Origin: a virus
Length of the DNA stretch: 42,809 bases
Reading direction: 5' to 3' (one strand)
Virus record (IMG/VR): IMGVR_UViG_3300008216_000004
Location: 1-42,809 of that record
Part shown: piece by piece, positions 17,807-26,192 of the stretch
Layout of the letters: every line of letters starts with the position of its first letter
Position numbering within the stretch: position 1 is the first letter of the stretch
Position numbers and translations under genes: made by a program
The notes under the pieces: generated by a model
The model's input: the letters and a program-made list of their open reading frames with translations, nothing else
Databases searched by the model: none
Told to the model about the DNA's origin: nothing

Positions 17807-19415
17807 CTTCTTCTTCCTCCTCAAAAATTGTTGTGTCAAATTCTGTTAATCTTCCTGTTTTTTCATCATACCTGACGGCAGTTGAAATTCCTGTCTGGCC
17901 TGAATATCTGTTCTTCAGTACCCTAGCCAAAGTGATGTTGCGTTCATCATCCTCTGCCTGTTGATTACGCTCCAGCCCTATGACCATATCTGATAGCTGT
18001 GCTATGGCATGGCTACCCCTCAAGTGAGATAGGCTGGTCTTGCCCCCTTCCTCATGGGCCTTGCCATCTATTCGTTTCAAGTGGGAGACAAGTACAAGAC
18101 CTATCCCAAGTTCCTCCACCAGTTGACGAAGCTTTGTCATAATTGAATCTATGGCTCGCCTTTCGTCACGATGGATGGAGCTTTCCATTCCTGAAACAAC
18201 TATACTCAAGTGATCCAGAAAGATGTATTCACAATCACAGGCTACTGCCATGTAACGGATTCGATTGAATAGGTTCTCTGAATCCAGACTACCAAAGTGA
18301 TCGAAGCAAAAGAAGTTGCCTGATCCTACTGTTGAATCAAATCCAGCACGGTACTCACCCCAATCCTCAACATCCATCAGGTGCAAGGGTTTATCGTGAT
18401 GCAGTCCCATGAAACCCAGCACCGTTCTCCTGACTGATTCTTCGAGGGCTATATAACCAATTGATTTATCCTGTTGAAGAAGATGGTATCCAATTTCTTT
18501 ACAGAACAAACTCTTACCCACTCCAGAACCAGAACAGAAAGTTACCAGTTCACCCTTCCTCAAGCCATGAGTAATCTCATTCATCTTGGGCCAAGGGTAG
18601 GGAACAGATTCAGCATTGGTTTCCTTGACTACCAATTCCCAGAGGTCAGTCCCATCCAAGATGCCATCTGGTCTCCAATCTCTGGACTTCCAAAGACAAT
18701 CAATTAAAATCTGGGAGTCACCAGCAACCAACATTTCATTGGCATCCTTGAGTGGGAGTTCAGTTATCTTTGCCTTCCCTGCTGGCAGGAGAGCGGCACA
18801 TTGATTGGCGGCTTTTCGTCCCTGCTCATCCATGTCAAAGCAGAAGACAACCTGTTCATACTTGTTGAGCCATTCAATGCTCTTGGCTACAGACTTTCTG
18901 GCTCCAGCCGCGCCGTTTGGAATGGAAACGCAGGGCCATTTATGACTCTGGATTTGTGAGACAGACATTGCATCAATCTCACCCTCCGTAACCACTACCC
19001 TCTTGCCGCCTGTAGGATACAAGTGCTGACCAAACAGACCAGCTTTTGATATGTCCCCAACGATTTCAAATTTTTTACCAGAATACCGAACCTTCTGTGC
19101 CACCAGTTCCCTATTGTGATTAAAGTAATTGAAGACATGGCATGGCCCTCTGTCAGTTGCACCTACTCCCGAACTGTACTTGTGGAAAGTCTCCTTGTTC
19201 AGCTTCCTCTTGCGAGAGAAGGTTGGTTGATGGTTTATAAAATCCATATTTACATTCTTTCTCCTTTTCTTCCACTTGGTTGCCCCACCTTCCCAGTTAC
19301 CACATGAAAAGCAGTAGGTATGATTGCTGTATTCAGCCAGAGCATCAGAACTTCCACAACTATCACACGGTAAGTGAGTCCTGATCGGCTCTTCTGGTGA
19401 ATGGGATGAAGTCAT
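17784..19415 (-). CDS. Primase-helicase (gp4-like)
   Basis: A 543-residue protein. The zinc-binding domain has C17, C20, C35, C38 (CDSC and CFSC). The TOPRIM primase part shows VVVTEGEIDAMS (E145) and FCFDMDEQGR (D194, D196). The helicase has a Walker A SGSGVGKS at 295-302, YIALEES, Walker B-like CEYIFLDHLS (D401), LVLVSHLKRI and VLKNRYSGQTG. The C-terminus is acidic and ends in Phe (EEEEEDETDTPF), as in T7 gp4, where the final Phe contacts the DNA polymerase. It overlaps the upstream nuclease gene by 53 nt and the DUF1599-like gene by 23 nt. Confidence 0.95.
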   Translation of the reverse strand: MTSSHSPEEPIRTHLPCDSCGSSDALAEYSNHTYCFSCGNWEGGATKWKKRRKNVNMDFINHQPTFSRKRKLNKETFHKYSSGVGATDRGPCHVFNYFNHNRELVAQKVRYSGKKFEIVGDISKAGLFGQHLYPTGGKRVVVTEGEIDAMSVSQIQSHKWPCVSIPNGAAGARKSVAKSIEWLNKYEQVVFCFDMDEQGRKAANQCAALLPAGKAKITELPLKDANEMLVAGDSQILIDCLWKSRDWRPDGILDGTDLWELVVKETNAESVPYPWPKMNEITHGLRKGELVTFCSGSGVGKSLFCKEIGYHLLQQDKSIGYIALEESVRRTVLGFMGLHHDKPLHLMDVEDWGEYRAGFDSTVGSGNFFCFDHFGSLDSENLFNRIRYMAVACDCEYIFLDHLSIVVSGMESSIHRDERRAIDSIMTKLRQLVEELGIGLVLVSHLKRIDGKAHEEGGKTSLSHLRGSHAIAQLSDMVIGLERNQQAEDDERNITLARVLKNRYSGQTGISTAVRYDEKTGRLTEFDTTIFEEEEEDETDTPF

Positions 19416-19695
19416 CTAGTCGAAGTGTTATAAGTATTTCTTTCCTATTCTTTTTATGAATCACGCACGGAGGCCTGTCCCCGCATTCAGATACAGCTTG
19501 TTCAAAAGCCTTATCCAAATTCAGTTTCTCAACTGCCTTTGCCTCAATGTGGAGGGGAAAGTCCGATACGACATCGGGGGAATCTGGCGAACCAGAAAAC
19601 TGTTGCCCCCTTCTTGCTTCAAATCCCTTGTGTCGGAGATATTCAGCAACCTGCCGCTCGAACCTTGCCCCTTTCTGACGAGCATTTAGAGACAT
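19363..19695 (-). CDS. PD-(D/E)XK nuclease, Holliday junction resolvase-like (Hjc type)
   Basis: A 110-residue protein with KGARFERQVAEYLRHKGFEARR (E13), GSPDSPDVVSD (D41) and PLHIEAKAVEKL (E51, K53), the catalytic layout of archaeal-type Hjc and phage resolvases, then PPCVIHKKNRKEILITLRLDDF. It occupies the slot of T7 gene 3, endonuclease I, which resolves branched DNA before packaging and helps break down host DNA; the family is different, so this looks like replacement by an analogue. It starts a few bases after the SSB stop and overlaps the helicase gene. Confidence 0.85.
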   Translation of the reverse strand: MSLNARQKGARFERQVAEYLRHKGFEARRGQQFSGSPDSPDVVSDFPLHIEAKAVEKLNLDKAFEQAVSECGDRPPCVIHKKNRKEILITLRLDDFIPFTRRADQDSLTV

Positions 19696-19699
19696 CGAG

Positions 19700-20347
19700 T
19701 TACTTGTCTAGATCGAAATCAGATTGATCCATATCCACAACAACTTCATCCACATCCTCTGCGAACTCGAAGTCTTCACCATCAGAAACGAAACCTTGTT
19801 CCTCTGTAGTGAATCCGAATCCTTCAGCGGTCTTTGCAGATGGTGCATTGTAGGTCTGGAGTTCAATAACTTGCACCGCTTGCAGCTTGAGTGTCACCCC
19901 AACGCCTTTACTGGCAACATTCCAATAGTAGGGTACAACAGCCATTTTAAGCTTACTGCCAGAGCCTACCTGCTCATTGATAGCATTCTGCTTGGAATCA
20001 AACTGAATGATACGGTTCTTAACTACCTTGTCGGATTTGCTGGTGTATTGAGCATCCTGCTTGGCCTTAATAATCCAAGGGGAGTCACCGTATTCATCGT
20101 TATCATCATCGAACTCACGGCATGGAAGATCGGCAAACCGAAGCTTCTTCTTGCCTGACTTGAGCAGTTCAGAATCGTGGAAGGTTTTAAGGCCGACCTT
20201 GATGATTTTTTCAAACGCTTTGCCGTCCTCTTCAGAGACGATCAAATCGCATTGGTATGTCCCGTCTTCATTGAAGCGGGTGTTAGGCTCTACAATCCAA
20301 GGAAAGCGAGCAATGCCTTGCGGCGTGATGATGGAGTTCTTGTCCAT
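19700..20347 (-). CDS. ssDNA-binding protein (gp2.5-like, DUF2815 type)
   Basis: A 215-residue protein if started at the ATG at 20347, which has AAAAGGA 9 nt upstream; a longer frame runs back to 20458 into the RNA polymerase gene and lacks this support. Segments TPQGIARFPWIVEPNTRFNE, WIIKAKQDA and VGSGSKLKMAVVPYYWNVASKGVGVTLKLQAVQVIEL match the OB-fold SSB of T7-like and related phages. The C-terminal 30 residues are strongly acidic, as expected for contact with polymerase and helicase, but the chain ends DLDK rather than in the terminal Phe of T7 gp2.5. Confidence 0.85.
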   Translation of the reverse strand: MDKNSIITPQGIARFPWIVEPNTRFNEDGTYQCDLIVSEEDGKAFEKIIKVGLKTFHDSELLKSGKKKLRFADLPCREFDDDNDEYGDSPWIIKAKQDAQYTSKSDKVVKNRIIQFDSKQNAINEQVGSGSKLKMAVVPYYWNVASKGVGVTLKLQAVQVIELQTYNAPSAKTAEGFGFTTEEQGFVSDGEDFEFAEDVDEVVVDMDQSDFDLDK

Positions 20348-20364
20348 GATTTTTGTCCTTTTGG

Positions 20365-22749
20365 TTAGCAGAAAAAATATTCCGAATCCTTTACCTGACT
20401 CAAGTTTAGCGAACCAGTTTGAAATTGCGGAATGTCCTTTCCTAGTTGAATTTCCCAAGACTTACGGAAACCTTCCAGCAAGTCAAGGGAAAATATTGAG
20501 AAAATTTGATTTTTAAGAATACTTTGGAACAGATTCACCGAATTTGCTGGTATCCCAAAGCTGTCATGGATGAGACTGAAGTTCCTGATGCCAGCACGGT
20601 GACCATCCAGTACGGAGAGGTGCATGACAGAAGCATCCAGACTGTGAACGATGTTTGCAGAGATGGCATTACGCATCTTCCTTCCATCCTTCTCTTCAAG
20701 ATCACTTACAAACCTGATCCACTTGCAACTCTCACCTATCCTGCTCTTGATGTGGCGCAAGGCTGTCTTCGGATACCCCTGTAATACGCTGAAGCCTGTT
20801 GGAGTTGACCACATCATGGGGATATTTTCAGAAGTGAATTCATCAGCTACATCTTTAAACCAATTCATTAACTCCAAGGGCTTGTCTATCATTCCACCCA
20901 TCACATCCACAAAAACAGAAGCCATATAGTTACAGGCTTTTACCTTGTCTTGAAAATGATCCACGGTTTGAGCGTTGAGGAAATCCATGAAGTTCTTGGA
21001 GAAAGCATGGTAGGTTCCAGAATACGGAACAATCATAACGGAGTTCTTGACCAGTTTTCTAGTCACCCCCAGATCAATCCACTTGTCGGCATACTGGACA
21101 AGCAGAGGATCATCCTCGTTAAACATCTTGTTGTGAATCAAGTCAGCTACGTCCTGATATATGTCACGAACTGAACGGCTAGGGATTACGTTTGTTCGTC
21201 TTGCTGAAACCGAATCCCCAGACAGGAGAGACAGAATTTGAAGCCCATTATTAGTAGCATCGAGATGAATAGGAATCCTACTAACAAATGAGCTAGGATC
21301 AGCACACCAATGTGAATATTCATTAGCCCATGCGAGGAATTTGAAGGGTTCACCCTCATCTTCCCATTCCTCAAGGAGTTCAAGTGGTTCCTCTGCAATC
21401 GCAATGATCCTATCGTGTTCTTTTTTAACATAATCCAGTCTTTCGTTATAGGGTTTCTTGTCTTGTCCCATTAAATTAGCACCGTGAATGAGGAACCATT
21501 TTTCAGCCTCATCATTATCCAGCTTGCAGGGTTCAGCAAACTCAAGCAATCCCCTTGCAAGATCATTGCCTTGAGGGTTCAGGAATGAAGGAGAGTAGTA
21601 CATCCTTGACCTGAAATCCAACTGACATGGAAACCAAATGGATTGATTCTTAAACCTTCTGGATAAATGGAGAAGACGAGAGCTTACAAACCGTTTGGAT
21701 TGGTTTAAGTAGTTTCTCTTGTAGACTGCACCAGCCTGCTTCCTCCATACCTTTCGGGATTCATCATTCTTATCCATGTCAAAAGGCTTGGGAGGTAAGT
21801 CTTCCGCAAAGCTTTCAGCCAGATCACCGATACCAACCCCCAGTTCCCATAGCCTGTTGGCTACATTATAAACTGTTTCATTTACTTTAAACTCTGTTGA
21901 CTGTGCGATACTTGCTGAATCCATGCAGGTCTGGATACTGGCAGAGTCTCCGCTGTACCTTGACTTGACCAGAAAGAACTTTGGGAGATCATATCCCCCC
22001 TTATTGTAGTCAGTCCATTTAATAGGCTGTTCAACAGTAGGAAGATACAAGGGCTTCATAAATTCCTTGCTTGAATTGTAATCCTTTATCCAATCCAAAG
22101 TCTTGTCCGTAGGAGTTACATAGAGTTTCTTTCTGGCGGCTCCATGACTACCCCTCAAGCCTTCCTGAAATAAATAAGTGTACTCAATCAATCCTGTTGA
22201 TCTGCGGAACAGTTCGAGGAGAATGTAACCGACTGATGCCCTCTCCCCTGTTGGAAACAATCTCCATTCCAGATTCGTTACCTTCCTGACAGCACCCATG
22301 AATCCTTCCCTGCAATACTCATACGAATTACCGTAGAGTCGATTGTAGTGCATGACCCCCTTAAATAACTCTGGCTCCTGCTTACCCAAGAAGTTCCATC
22401 TTACCTCATCCTCTAATCTCCTACCGATTGCCAAGGAAATTGCATTCAGGGACATGGCTTTTGAGAGTCCGTCCACTATAATTTTTGATCCTAAATATGC
22501 AAGGATCGGAGTAGGCAGGGAATGGAACAACCTGTAGTAGTTGAAGTTCGAGGGGTTCCTGCATTTAGTATTTAGGTCTTCCTTGAAATCATCCAGTTCA
22601 TCTAGGTAGGCAGGGATGACATGACGAAGAATAGCCTGACCATATGCGGCTCTTGTCTCGTTGCCCTGTTCCCTTGATTTGATTAGATTATTCCAATATC
22701 TTTTCCCACCTGATTTAAGCATTTCCAGATTGAGTCTGTTTTGTCTCAT
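20365..22749 (-). CDS. Single-subunit DNA-directed RNA polymerase (gp1-like)
   Basis: A 794-residue protein, shorter than T7 gp1 (883). Motif A is RIPIHLDATNNGLQILS (catalytic D497), motif B is RKLVKNSVMIVPYSGT (K568, Y576, matching T7 K631 and Y639), and motif C is FSLIHDSFGIPA (D729). The chain ends YFFC, comparable to the aromatic C-terminal foot of T7 RNAP. It transcribes the phage middle and late genes. GGAG lies 7 nt before the ATG, and the start overlaps the preceding small gene by 35 nt. Unlike T7, it is directly followed by the SSB gene. Confidence 0.96.
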   Translation of the reverse strand: MRQNRLNLEMLKSGGKRYWNNLIKSREQGNETRAAYGQAILRHVIPAYLDELDDFKEDLNTKCRNPSNFNYYRLFHSLPTPILAYLGSKIIVDGLSKAMSLNAISLAIGRRLEDEVRWNFLGKQEPELFKGVMHYNRLYGNSYEYCREGFMGAVRKVTNLEWRLFPTGERASVGYILLELFRRSTGLIEYTYLFQEGLRGSHGAARKKLYVTPTDKTLDWIKDYNSSKEFMKPLYLPTVEQPIKWTDYNKGGYDLPKFFLVKSRYSGDSASIQTCMDSASIAQSTEFKVNETVYNVANRLWELGVGIGDLAESFAEDLPPKPFDMDKNDESRKVWRKQAGAVYKRNYLNQSKRFVSSRLLHLSRRFKNQSIWFPCQLDFRSRMYYSPSFLNPQGNDLARGLLEFAEPCKLDNDEAEKWFLIHGANLMGQDKKPYNERLDYVKKEHDRIIAIAEEPLELLEEWEDEGEPFKFLAWANEYSHWCADPSSFVSRIPIHLDATNNGLQILSLLSGDSVSARRTNVIPSRSVRDIYQDVADLIHNKMFNEDDPLLVQYADKWIDLGVTRKLVKNSVMIVPYSGTYHAFSKNFMDFLNAQTVDHFQDKVKACNYMASVFVDVMGGMIDKPLELMNWFKDVADEFTSENIPMMWSTPTGFSVLQGYPKTALRHIKSRIGESCKWIRFVSDLEEKDGRKMRNAISANIVHSLDASVMHLSVLDGHRAGIRNFSLIHDSFGIPANSVNLFQSILKNQIFSIFSLDLLEGFRKSWEIQLGKDIPQFQTGSLNLSQVKDSEYFFC

Positions 22750-22915
22750 TCATTTTCTCCAGTTGTTGCAACAAGAAGGATTCAAACTTCCTGTTACTCC
22801 TGACTTCCCCAAGCTTCACGATCATTCCTGATTCGCATAGAATGTGGATGAGTCCTTCCTTTAGTTTGATTCCCTGTGCGTTCTGAAAACTGTTGTCCAG
22901 TAGTATAATTGGCAT
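22715..22915 (-). CDS. Small unknown protein before RNA polymerase
   Basis: A 66-residue protein if started at ATG 22915 (MPIILLDNSF), which follows GGGAGAG by 5 nt and lies just past the stop of the preceding gene; the open frame extends 17 codons further upstream. A hydrophobic N-terminal strand is followed by KLKEGLIHILCESGMIVKLGEVRSNRKFESFLLQQLEKM. No family recognised. Its end overlaps the RNA polymerase start by 35 nt. Confidence 0.6.
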   Translation of the reverse strand: MPIILLDNSFQNAQGIKLKEGLIHILCESGMIVKLGEVRSNRKFESFLLQQLEKMNETKQTQSGNA

Positions 22916-22931
22916 TCTATTCTCTCCCATT

Positions 22932-23237
22932 TCATAGTTGTTCCACAAAAACTGATTGTCCTTCAAACGCCTGTTGAGTCCGCTCTATCAATCTATCCGT
23001 AAAGAGATAGTAAGCTTCCTCACTCAAGTTCGGATTGGATTCAGCTAGAATTTCAGCACAAATCTTATTCCTGTCGTAAATGAATCTGAAGGGTTCTCCG
23101 TCATGTTCCTCACCCAGCGTAATCCCAATAATAGCATCATCCAAACGGTGGAGTCTACCAATTTTAGGGACTTGCAGGGTATCCAGAATACATTCAACGG
23201 ATAACTTCATGCCTTGATTATCTGTGTGATGTTTCAT
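22932..23237 (-). CDS. Small unknown protein in the early block
   Basis: A 101-residue protein if started at ATG 23237 (MKHHTDNQGMKLSVECILD), 16 nt after the zinc-ribbon stop; the frame is open further upstream but would overlap the zinc-ribbon gene. It contains GRLHRLDDAIIGITLG and FRFIYDRNKICAEIL, then a helical C-terminal half. No family recognised. It sits just upstream of the 66-residue gene and RNA polymerase. Confidence 0.6.
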   Translation of the reverse strand: MKHHTDNQGMKLSVECILDTLQVPKIGRLHRLDDAIIGITLGEEHDGEPFRFIYDRNKICAEILAESNPNLSEEAYYLFTDRLIERTQQAFEGQSVFVEQL

Positions 23238-23253
23238 GGTTCCAAGATAATTC

Positions 23254-23481
23254 TTATAAAAGGTCTTCTTTATTAACTGGTTGGGCTTGCCAGCTACAGA
23301 CAGGACACTTGAAAAACTTGATAGTTTCCTTACGTCCGTCTGGTATCCAGACAATTTTCATCTCAACCATAATGTTTTGAGCCTCGCATTGAGGACACTT
23401 CTTACCAGTAGCTTCCCAAGTGGGAGGTTCCGTAGGTAAGAATATTACTTCTTCTTCCTGTTCTGTGTCGTGATAGCCCAT
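23254..23481 (-). CDS. Zinc-ribbon protein
   Basis: A 75-residue protein with an acidic N-terminus and two Cys pairs, CPQC (residues 29-32) and CPVC (59-62), spaced as in a single zinc ribbon. It may bind DNA, RNA or a host protein; small zinc ribbons are common among early phage genes that modify host transcription. This is fold recognition only. Confidence 0.65.
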   Translation of the reverse strand: MGYHDTEQEEEVIFLPTEPPTWEATGKKCPQCEAQNIMVEMKIVWIPDGRKETIKFFKCPVCSWQAQPVNKEDLL

Positions 23482-23574
23482 GATTTCTTTTCCTTTCTGG
23501 GATTGGATAAGCTCTGCCTGATGACTCCTTCCTTCACTTCCGATCTGGAATGCCTTCTGGCTACTTCCTCATTG

Positions 23575-23943
23575 TTAAGCCTCTTGAGTGTTTCCAAATC
23601 CCACATACTGTTGGTTATTGCCGTTATAAAAATAAAGCCAAGCTTTATGTGGATGCTCGAATGAATCCAATACGCTTACAGATTCCCTGCAATACAGCAT
23701 TGGATGACCTTCAAGCCTGTCAATGTAAACCATGTCAGGTACAGCATACAATTCTCCATCAACCTGCCTTGCTCTCTTGCCAGCAGATATATTGTAAACC
23801 TTTGGAAGATTGGTATCCGTCCTGATGTATTTTTCCTTTGTCTTTGCGAACAAGTCAATCGGTACAGCCTTCGACATTTCGAGAACTGAATGATTGTAGT
23901 GTCCCTGACGTAAGGTTCCGTAAACAAATACTTTGTTGTCCAT
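23575..23943 (-). CDS. Gamma-glutamylcyclotransferase-like protein (GGCT/AIG2 fold)
   Basis: A 122-residue protein from ATG 23943; the frame is open 19 codons further but those codons do not fit the family. VFVYGTLRQG (5-14) is the diagnostic substrate loop. VDGELYAV (61-68) and DRLEGHPMLYCR (75-86) follow, with E78 at the position of the catalytic acid. The family cleaves gamma-glutamyl amide bonds to give 5-oxoproline, on free amino acids or on isopeptide links such as gamma-glutamyl-lysine. In phage and bacterial operons these enzymes occur with amidoligase and class II amidotransferase genes, and both of those are encoded here at 26987-29619. It lies in the early minus-strand block after DUF932. 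Confidence 0.85.
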   Translation of the reverse strand: MDNKVFVYGTLRQGHYNHSVLEMSKAVPIDLFAKTKEKYIRTDTNLPKVYNISAGKRARQVDGELYAVPDMVYIDRLEGHPMLYCRESVSVLDSFEHPHKAWLYFYNGNNQQYVGFGNTQEA

Positions 23944-24051
23944 GTTGATCCGAAAAGGACAGGAGCCAGACTGTCGAAGAACCACGAGTAAAGGCAACAA
24001 CTCCTTACTCTTTTCCTAGCCTGAACTCCTGCCCGAAATCGGTTCCTTTCT

Positions 24052-24939
24052 TTAGTTCGCCAAGCAGAATTGCTTCAAGTCATTCATAACTCCACGCTGG
24101 AAGTCACGATTCCGACCCAGTTCCATACTGTTGAAACGATTCTCATCAGCACTCCGTGAACTGGTTTGACGGTAAACAGCATGATGCTGTTGGTACTCCG
24201 TGATAGCGTTGAGCAAGTCCCAACAGCTTTCACCCTTGTTACCAAGTCCAGTACGATACAGTTGACGGACAGTAATTCTTGTATTCTTGCTTCGGGAACT
24301 TTCACCCTTGAACCAACGGTTCAGGTGAGTGTCAATATCCTTGTCCTTCATTTCTGTACGCTGGAAGGTTTCAAACAGTTCCCGATTGTATTCAATCGTT
24401 CGCTTGATTCCAGTTATGTCAGCAACAGCATCAACCAAACGATCATGCTGGTTAACGGTATGCCTGACTCTGGCTCTTTGTCCGTCCTCCATAGCTGTCA
24501 TCCCATTTGAACAAACCAATCTCAACCAGCCCATTGTGAAGGTGGATGGCATGGTTCCATCAAAGCTAGTCCAGAAGTTTAACTGGAAGGATAGCCTGTC
24601 CCCAACTTTAGGATTCACATTGATGGTTTCAGGGATTTCAGCACGGATGAACAGTTTGCGTCCATTGTCCAGAAATCCAGCTTCCTTGAAGTCTGCTCCA
24701 AGATGTTGCCGAACATCATCAACATAACTAAAAGCTTCAATCGGTTGCAGAAGCTTGTAGCTGTCATTGTTGATGCAGAGCGGTTTTCCGTTACCGTCCA
24801 CGATAGCCTTGTATCCATCCATAGCCACTTGATCAGGCAGGAAACTCCAGACTGGTTTAGTGGTGTAGGGCTTGTCAGCCCCGATAGCTTCAAGAGCCTC
24901 GTTTACGTTTTTAGTGTCTGATATGTCTAATAATTTCAT
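24052..24939 (-). CDS. DUF932 phage/plasmid-like protein
   Basis: A 295-residue protein. KLLQPIEAFSYVDDV, GRKLFIRAEIPE, GDRLSFQLNFWTSFDGTMP and RLVCSNGMTA are the core segments of the DUF932 family found on phages and plasmids, whose biochemical role is not settled. Its ATG overlaps the stop of the preceding gene (TAATG), with AAAGGAC upstream. The coding sequence is less AT-rich than its neighbours. In this phage it is the largest early gene before RNA polymerase. Confidence 0.8.
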   Translation of the reverse strand: MKLLDISDTKNVNEALEAIGADKPYTTKPVWSFLPDQVAMDGYKAIVDGNGKPLCINNDSYKLLQPIEAFSYVDDVRQHLGADFKEAGFLDNGRKLFIRAEIPETINVNPKVGDRLSFQLNFWTSFDGTMPSTFTMGWLRLVCSNGMTAMEDGQRARVRHTVNQHDRLVDAVADITGIKRTIEYNRELFETFQRTEMKDKDIDTHLNRWFKGESSRSKNTRITVRQLYRTGLGNKGESCWDLLNAITEYQQHHAVYRQTSSRSADENRFNSMELGRNRDFQRGVMNDLKQFCLAN

Positions 24940-25169
24940 TATTGTCCTTTCGGGAGGAATCGAGTCCTTACCCAGTAGTATAGTTTAGGTTCTGATTGAA
25001 TTACTTCAGCTTCCATGAGGAAACCAGCTATCTCTTTCCAGTTATAGCCTTTCTTTCGCAGGTTGCTGATAGCTTTTTTATGAGGGTCAAGAGGTGAAGC
25101 GAGTTGATGCTTATTACTCTTGCGAGGTGTTTCCTTGGCGAGTGCCAATACTTCTTCAGGTGTTTTCAT
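24939..25169 (-). CDS. Small basic protein with possible helix-turn-helix
   Basis: A 76-residue basic protein. After a Lys/Ser-rich start comes HKKAISNLRKKGYNWKEIAGFL and KLYYWVRTRFLPKG. The pattern of a basic helix, G-W-EI--FL, and a later aromatic helix is like the small helix-turn-helix units of mobilisation and replication proteins. AAAGGA lies 7 nt before the ATG. It is coupled to DUF932 by TAATG. DNA binding is a guess. Confidence 0.55.
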   Translation of the reverse strand: MKTPEEVLALAKETPRKSNKHQLASPLDPHKKAISNLRKKGYNWKEIAGFLMEAEVIQSEPKLYYWVRTRFLPKGQ

Positions 25170-25170
25170 G

Positions 25171-25422
25171 TTATTGTCCTTTTTCTATTTCAGGGTTAGC
25201 TGTTAGTGTGAAGCTGATCAGGATTTGCTCCTGAACGCCTTCTTTGGTATCAAATCGTAGCTCGCTACCTAAATTGGTAACACTACCCTTGGCAGATACT
25301 CCAAAGGCTCTCTTGGCACGTTTAACGATGCCCAGATCACTTTCGGTTCCGTTGATGCCAATGAACTTGACTGTTTTAAGTCCAGCCTCACCTAAATGGG
25401 TGACTTTTAAATTATGCTTCAT
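25171..25422 (-). CDS. Small unknown early protein
   Basis: An 83-residue protein with alternating beta segments (MKHNLKVTHLGEAGLKTVKF, ELRFDTKEGVQEQILISFTL). No family recognised. AGGAGAG precedes the ATG at good spacing, and it is separated from the next gene by one base, so it belongs to the same early transcript. Confidence 0.6.
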   Translation of the reverse strand: MKHNLKVTHLGEAGLKTVKFIGINGTESDLGIVKRAKRAFGVSAKGSVTNLGSELRFDTKEGVQEQILISFTLTANPEIEKGQ

Positions 25423-25425
25423 TCT

Positions 25426-25728
25426 TTATGCTCTCCTTTTCTTGAGGCTGGGGGTTAAGAACATTGCCATATCCAGATAATGAAGCCGATTCAGGTGCAT
25501 TGGAATACCTCCACTTTCCTCAACGATAATTTCTTGTATTGTTGTCAACTCATCAGGCATCCATAGGACACTTGATCCTTTTAAATCTAGTTCCTTCCGA
25601 ATTGCTCCGTCTATGAGAAGTCTAGATATTTCAAGTTCTTCTTTTCCTTCAAGCAGATCATACTGTTCTTCGGTGAGAACGATTTGCAGGGTCTTCCCTG
25701 TTTCTAGGTAGCGTACTATTAGTTCCAT
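25426..25728 (-). CDS. Small unknown early protein
   Basis: A 100-residue acidic protein with a basic end (LKKRRA). The first 30 residues look like a beta-hairpin (MELIVRYLETGKTLQIVLTE), and the middle is acidic and helical. The ribosome site is weak (AAAGAAAGAAATAAC). No family recognised; grouped with neighbours by strand and 3-nt spacing to the next gene. Confidence 0.55.
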   Translation of the reverse strand: MELIVRYLETGKTLQIVLTEEQYDLLEGKEELEISRLLIDGAIRKELDLKGSSVLWMPDELTTIQEIIVEESGGIPMHLNRLHYLDMAMFLTPSLKKRRA

Positions 25729-25748
25729 GTTATTTCTTTCTTTGATTG

Positions 25749-26192
25749 TTATCCCTGCATTACTTGGGGTTCATCCTTTTCAGGGTAGTCGTTTGGATCA
25801 TCCTGACCAGTAGCGTCATAGTCAGCACGGTAGGGTTCGACCTGAAAGACCTTAAATTTCTGACCTTCCTTGTAGGGTTCGATCAGGTCTTCAGTCTGTC
25901 CACGGTAGGGGCCACGGTAGGGGCCATCAAAATGGAAAGAGTGGATATCTTCAGTCTGTCCACCATTCTTAATGATCCTCATGAATTCGCGAAGGTCATT
26001 ATTCGGGTCAGGACTGATGGCATCAAAGAAGGAGTTTTTTAGGAGATCAAACCCTACTTGGAAGATCAGAATCTTCCTACTCCTGTCCGTCACCAATGAA
26101 GCCAGTTCTGTTGCGGCTTCAAGGACGGTGATGTTATGGCTATTGAGTGAAGCCCTGATCTGCTTTTCTATTAGTGTTGATATGTTTTCCAT
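25749..26192 (-). CDS. First early-block gene; carries repeats and a portal-like segment
   Basis: A 147-residue protein. Residues 1-75 are helical (ISTLIEKQIRASLNSHNITV, ILIFQVGFDLLKNSF). The remainder is repetitive: QTED occurs twice, PYRG is repeated in tandem, and the end is Asp/Pro-rich. Residues about 106-117 (YKEGQKFKVFQV) match the portal segment YKEGKKFKVFQEV; over 35 bp (25841-25875 against 7982-8016) the DNA differs at three positions only. AAAGGA lies before the ATG. It is the first gene downstream of the 0.8-kb repeat region, so it would be the leading gene of the early transcript. Function unknown. Confidence 0.65.
   Translation of the reverse strand: MENISTLIEKQIRASLNSHNITVLEAATELASLVTDRSRKILIFQVGFDLLKNSFFDAISPDPNNDLREFMRIIKNGGQTEDIHSFHFDGPYRGPYRGQTEDLIEPYKEGQKFKVFQVEPYRADYDATGQDDPNDYPEKDEPQVMQG
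25888..25963 (+). repeat. In-frame direct repeats inside the first early gene
   Basis: TCTTCAGTCTGTCCAC occurs at 25888-25903 and again at 25948-25963, exactly 60 bp apart and in frame. CACGGTAGGGGC is repeated in tandem at 25901-25912 and 25913-25924. Related GTAGGGTTCGA copies lie at 25830-25840 and 25872-25882. Together they make the QTED and PYRG repeats of the protein and suggest duplication by slippage or short-homology recombination. Confidence 0.8.
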
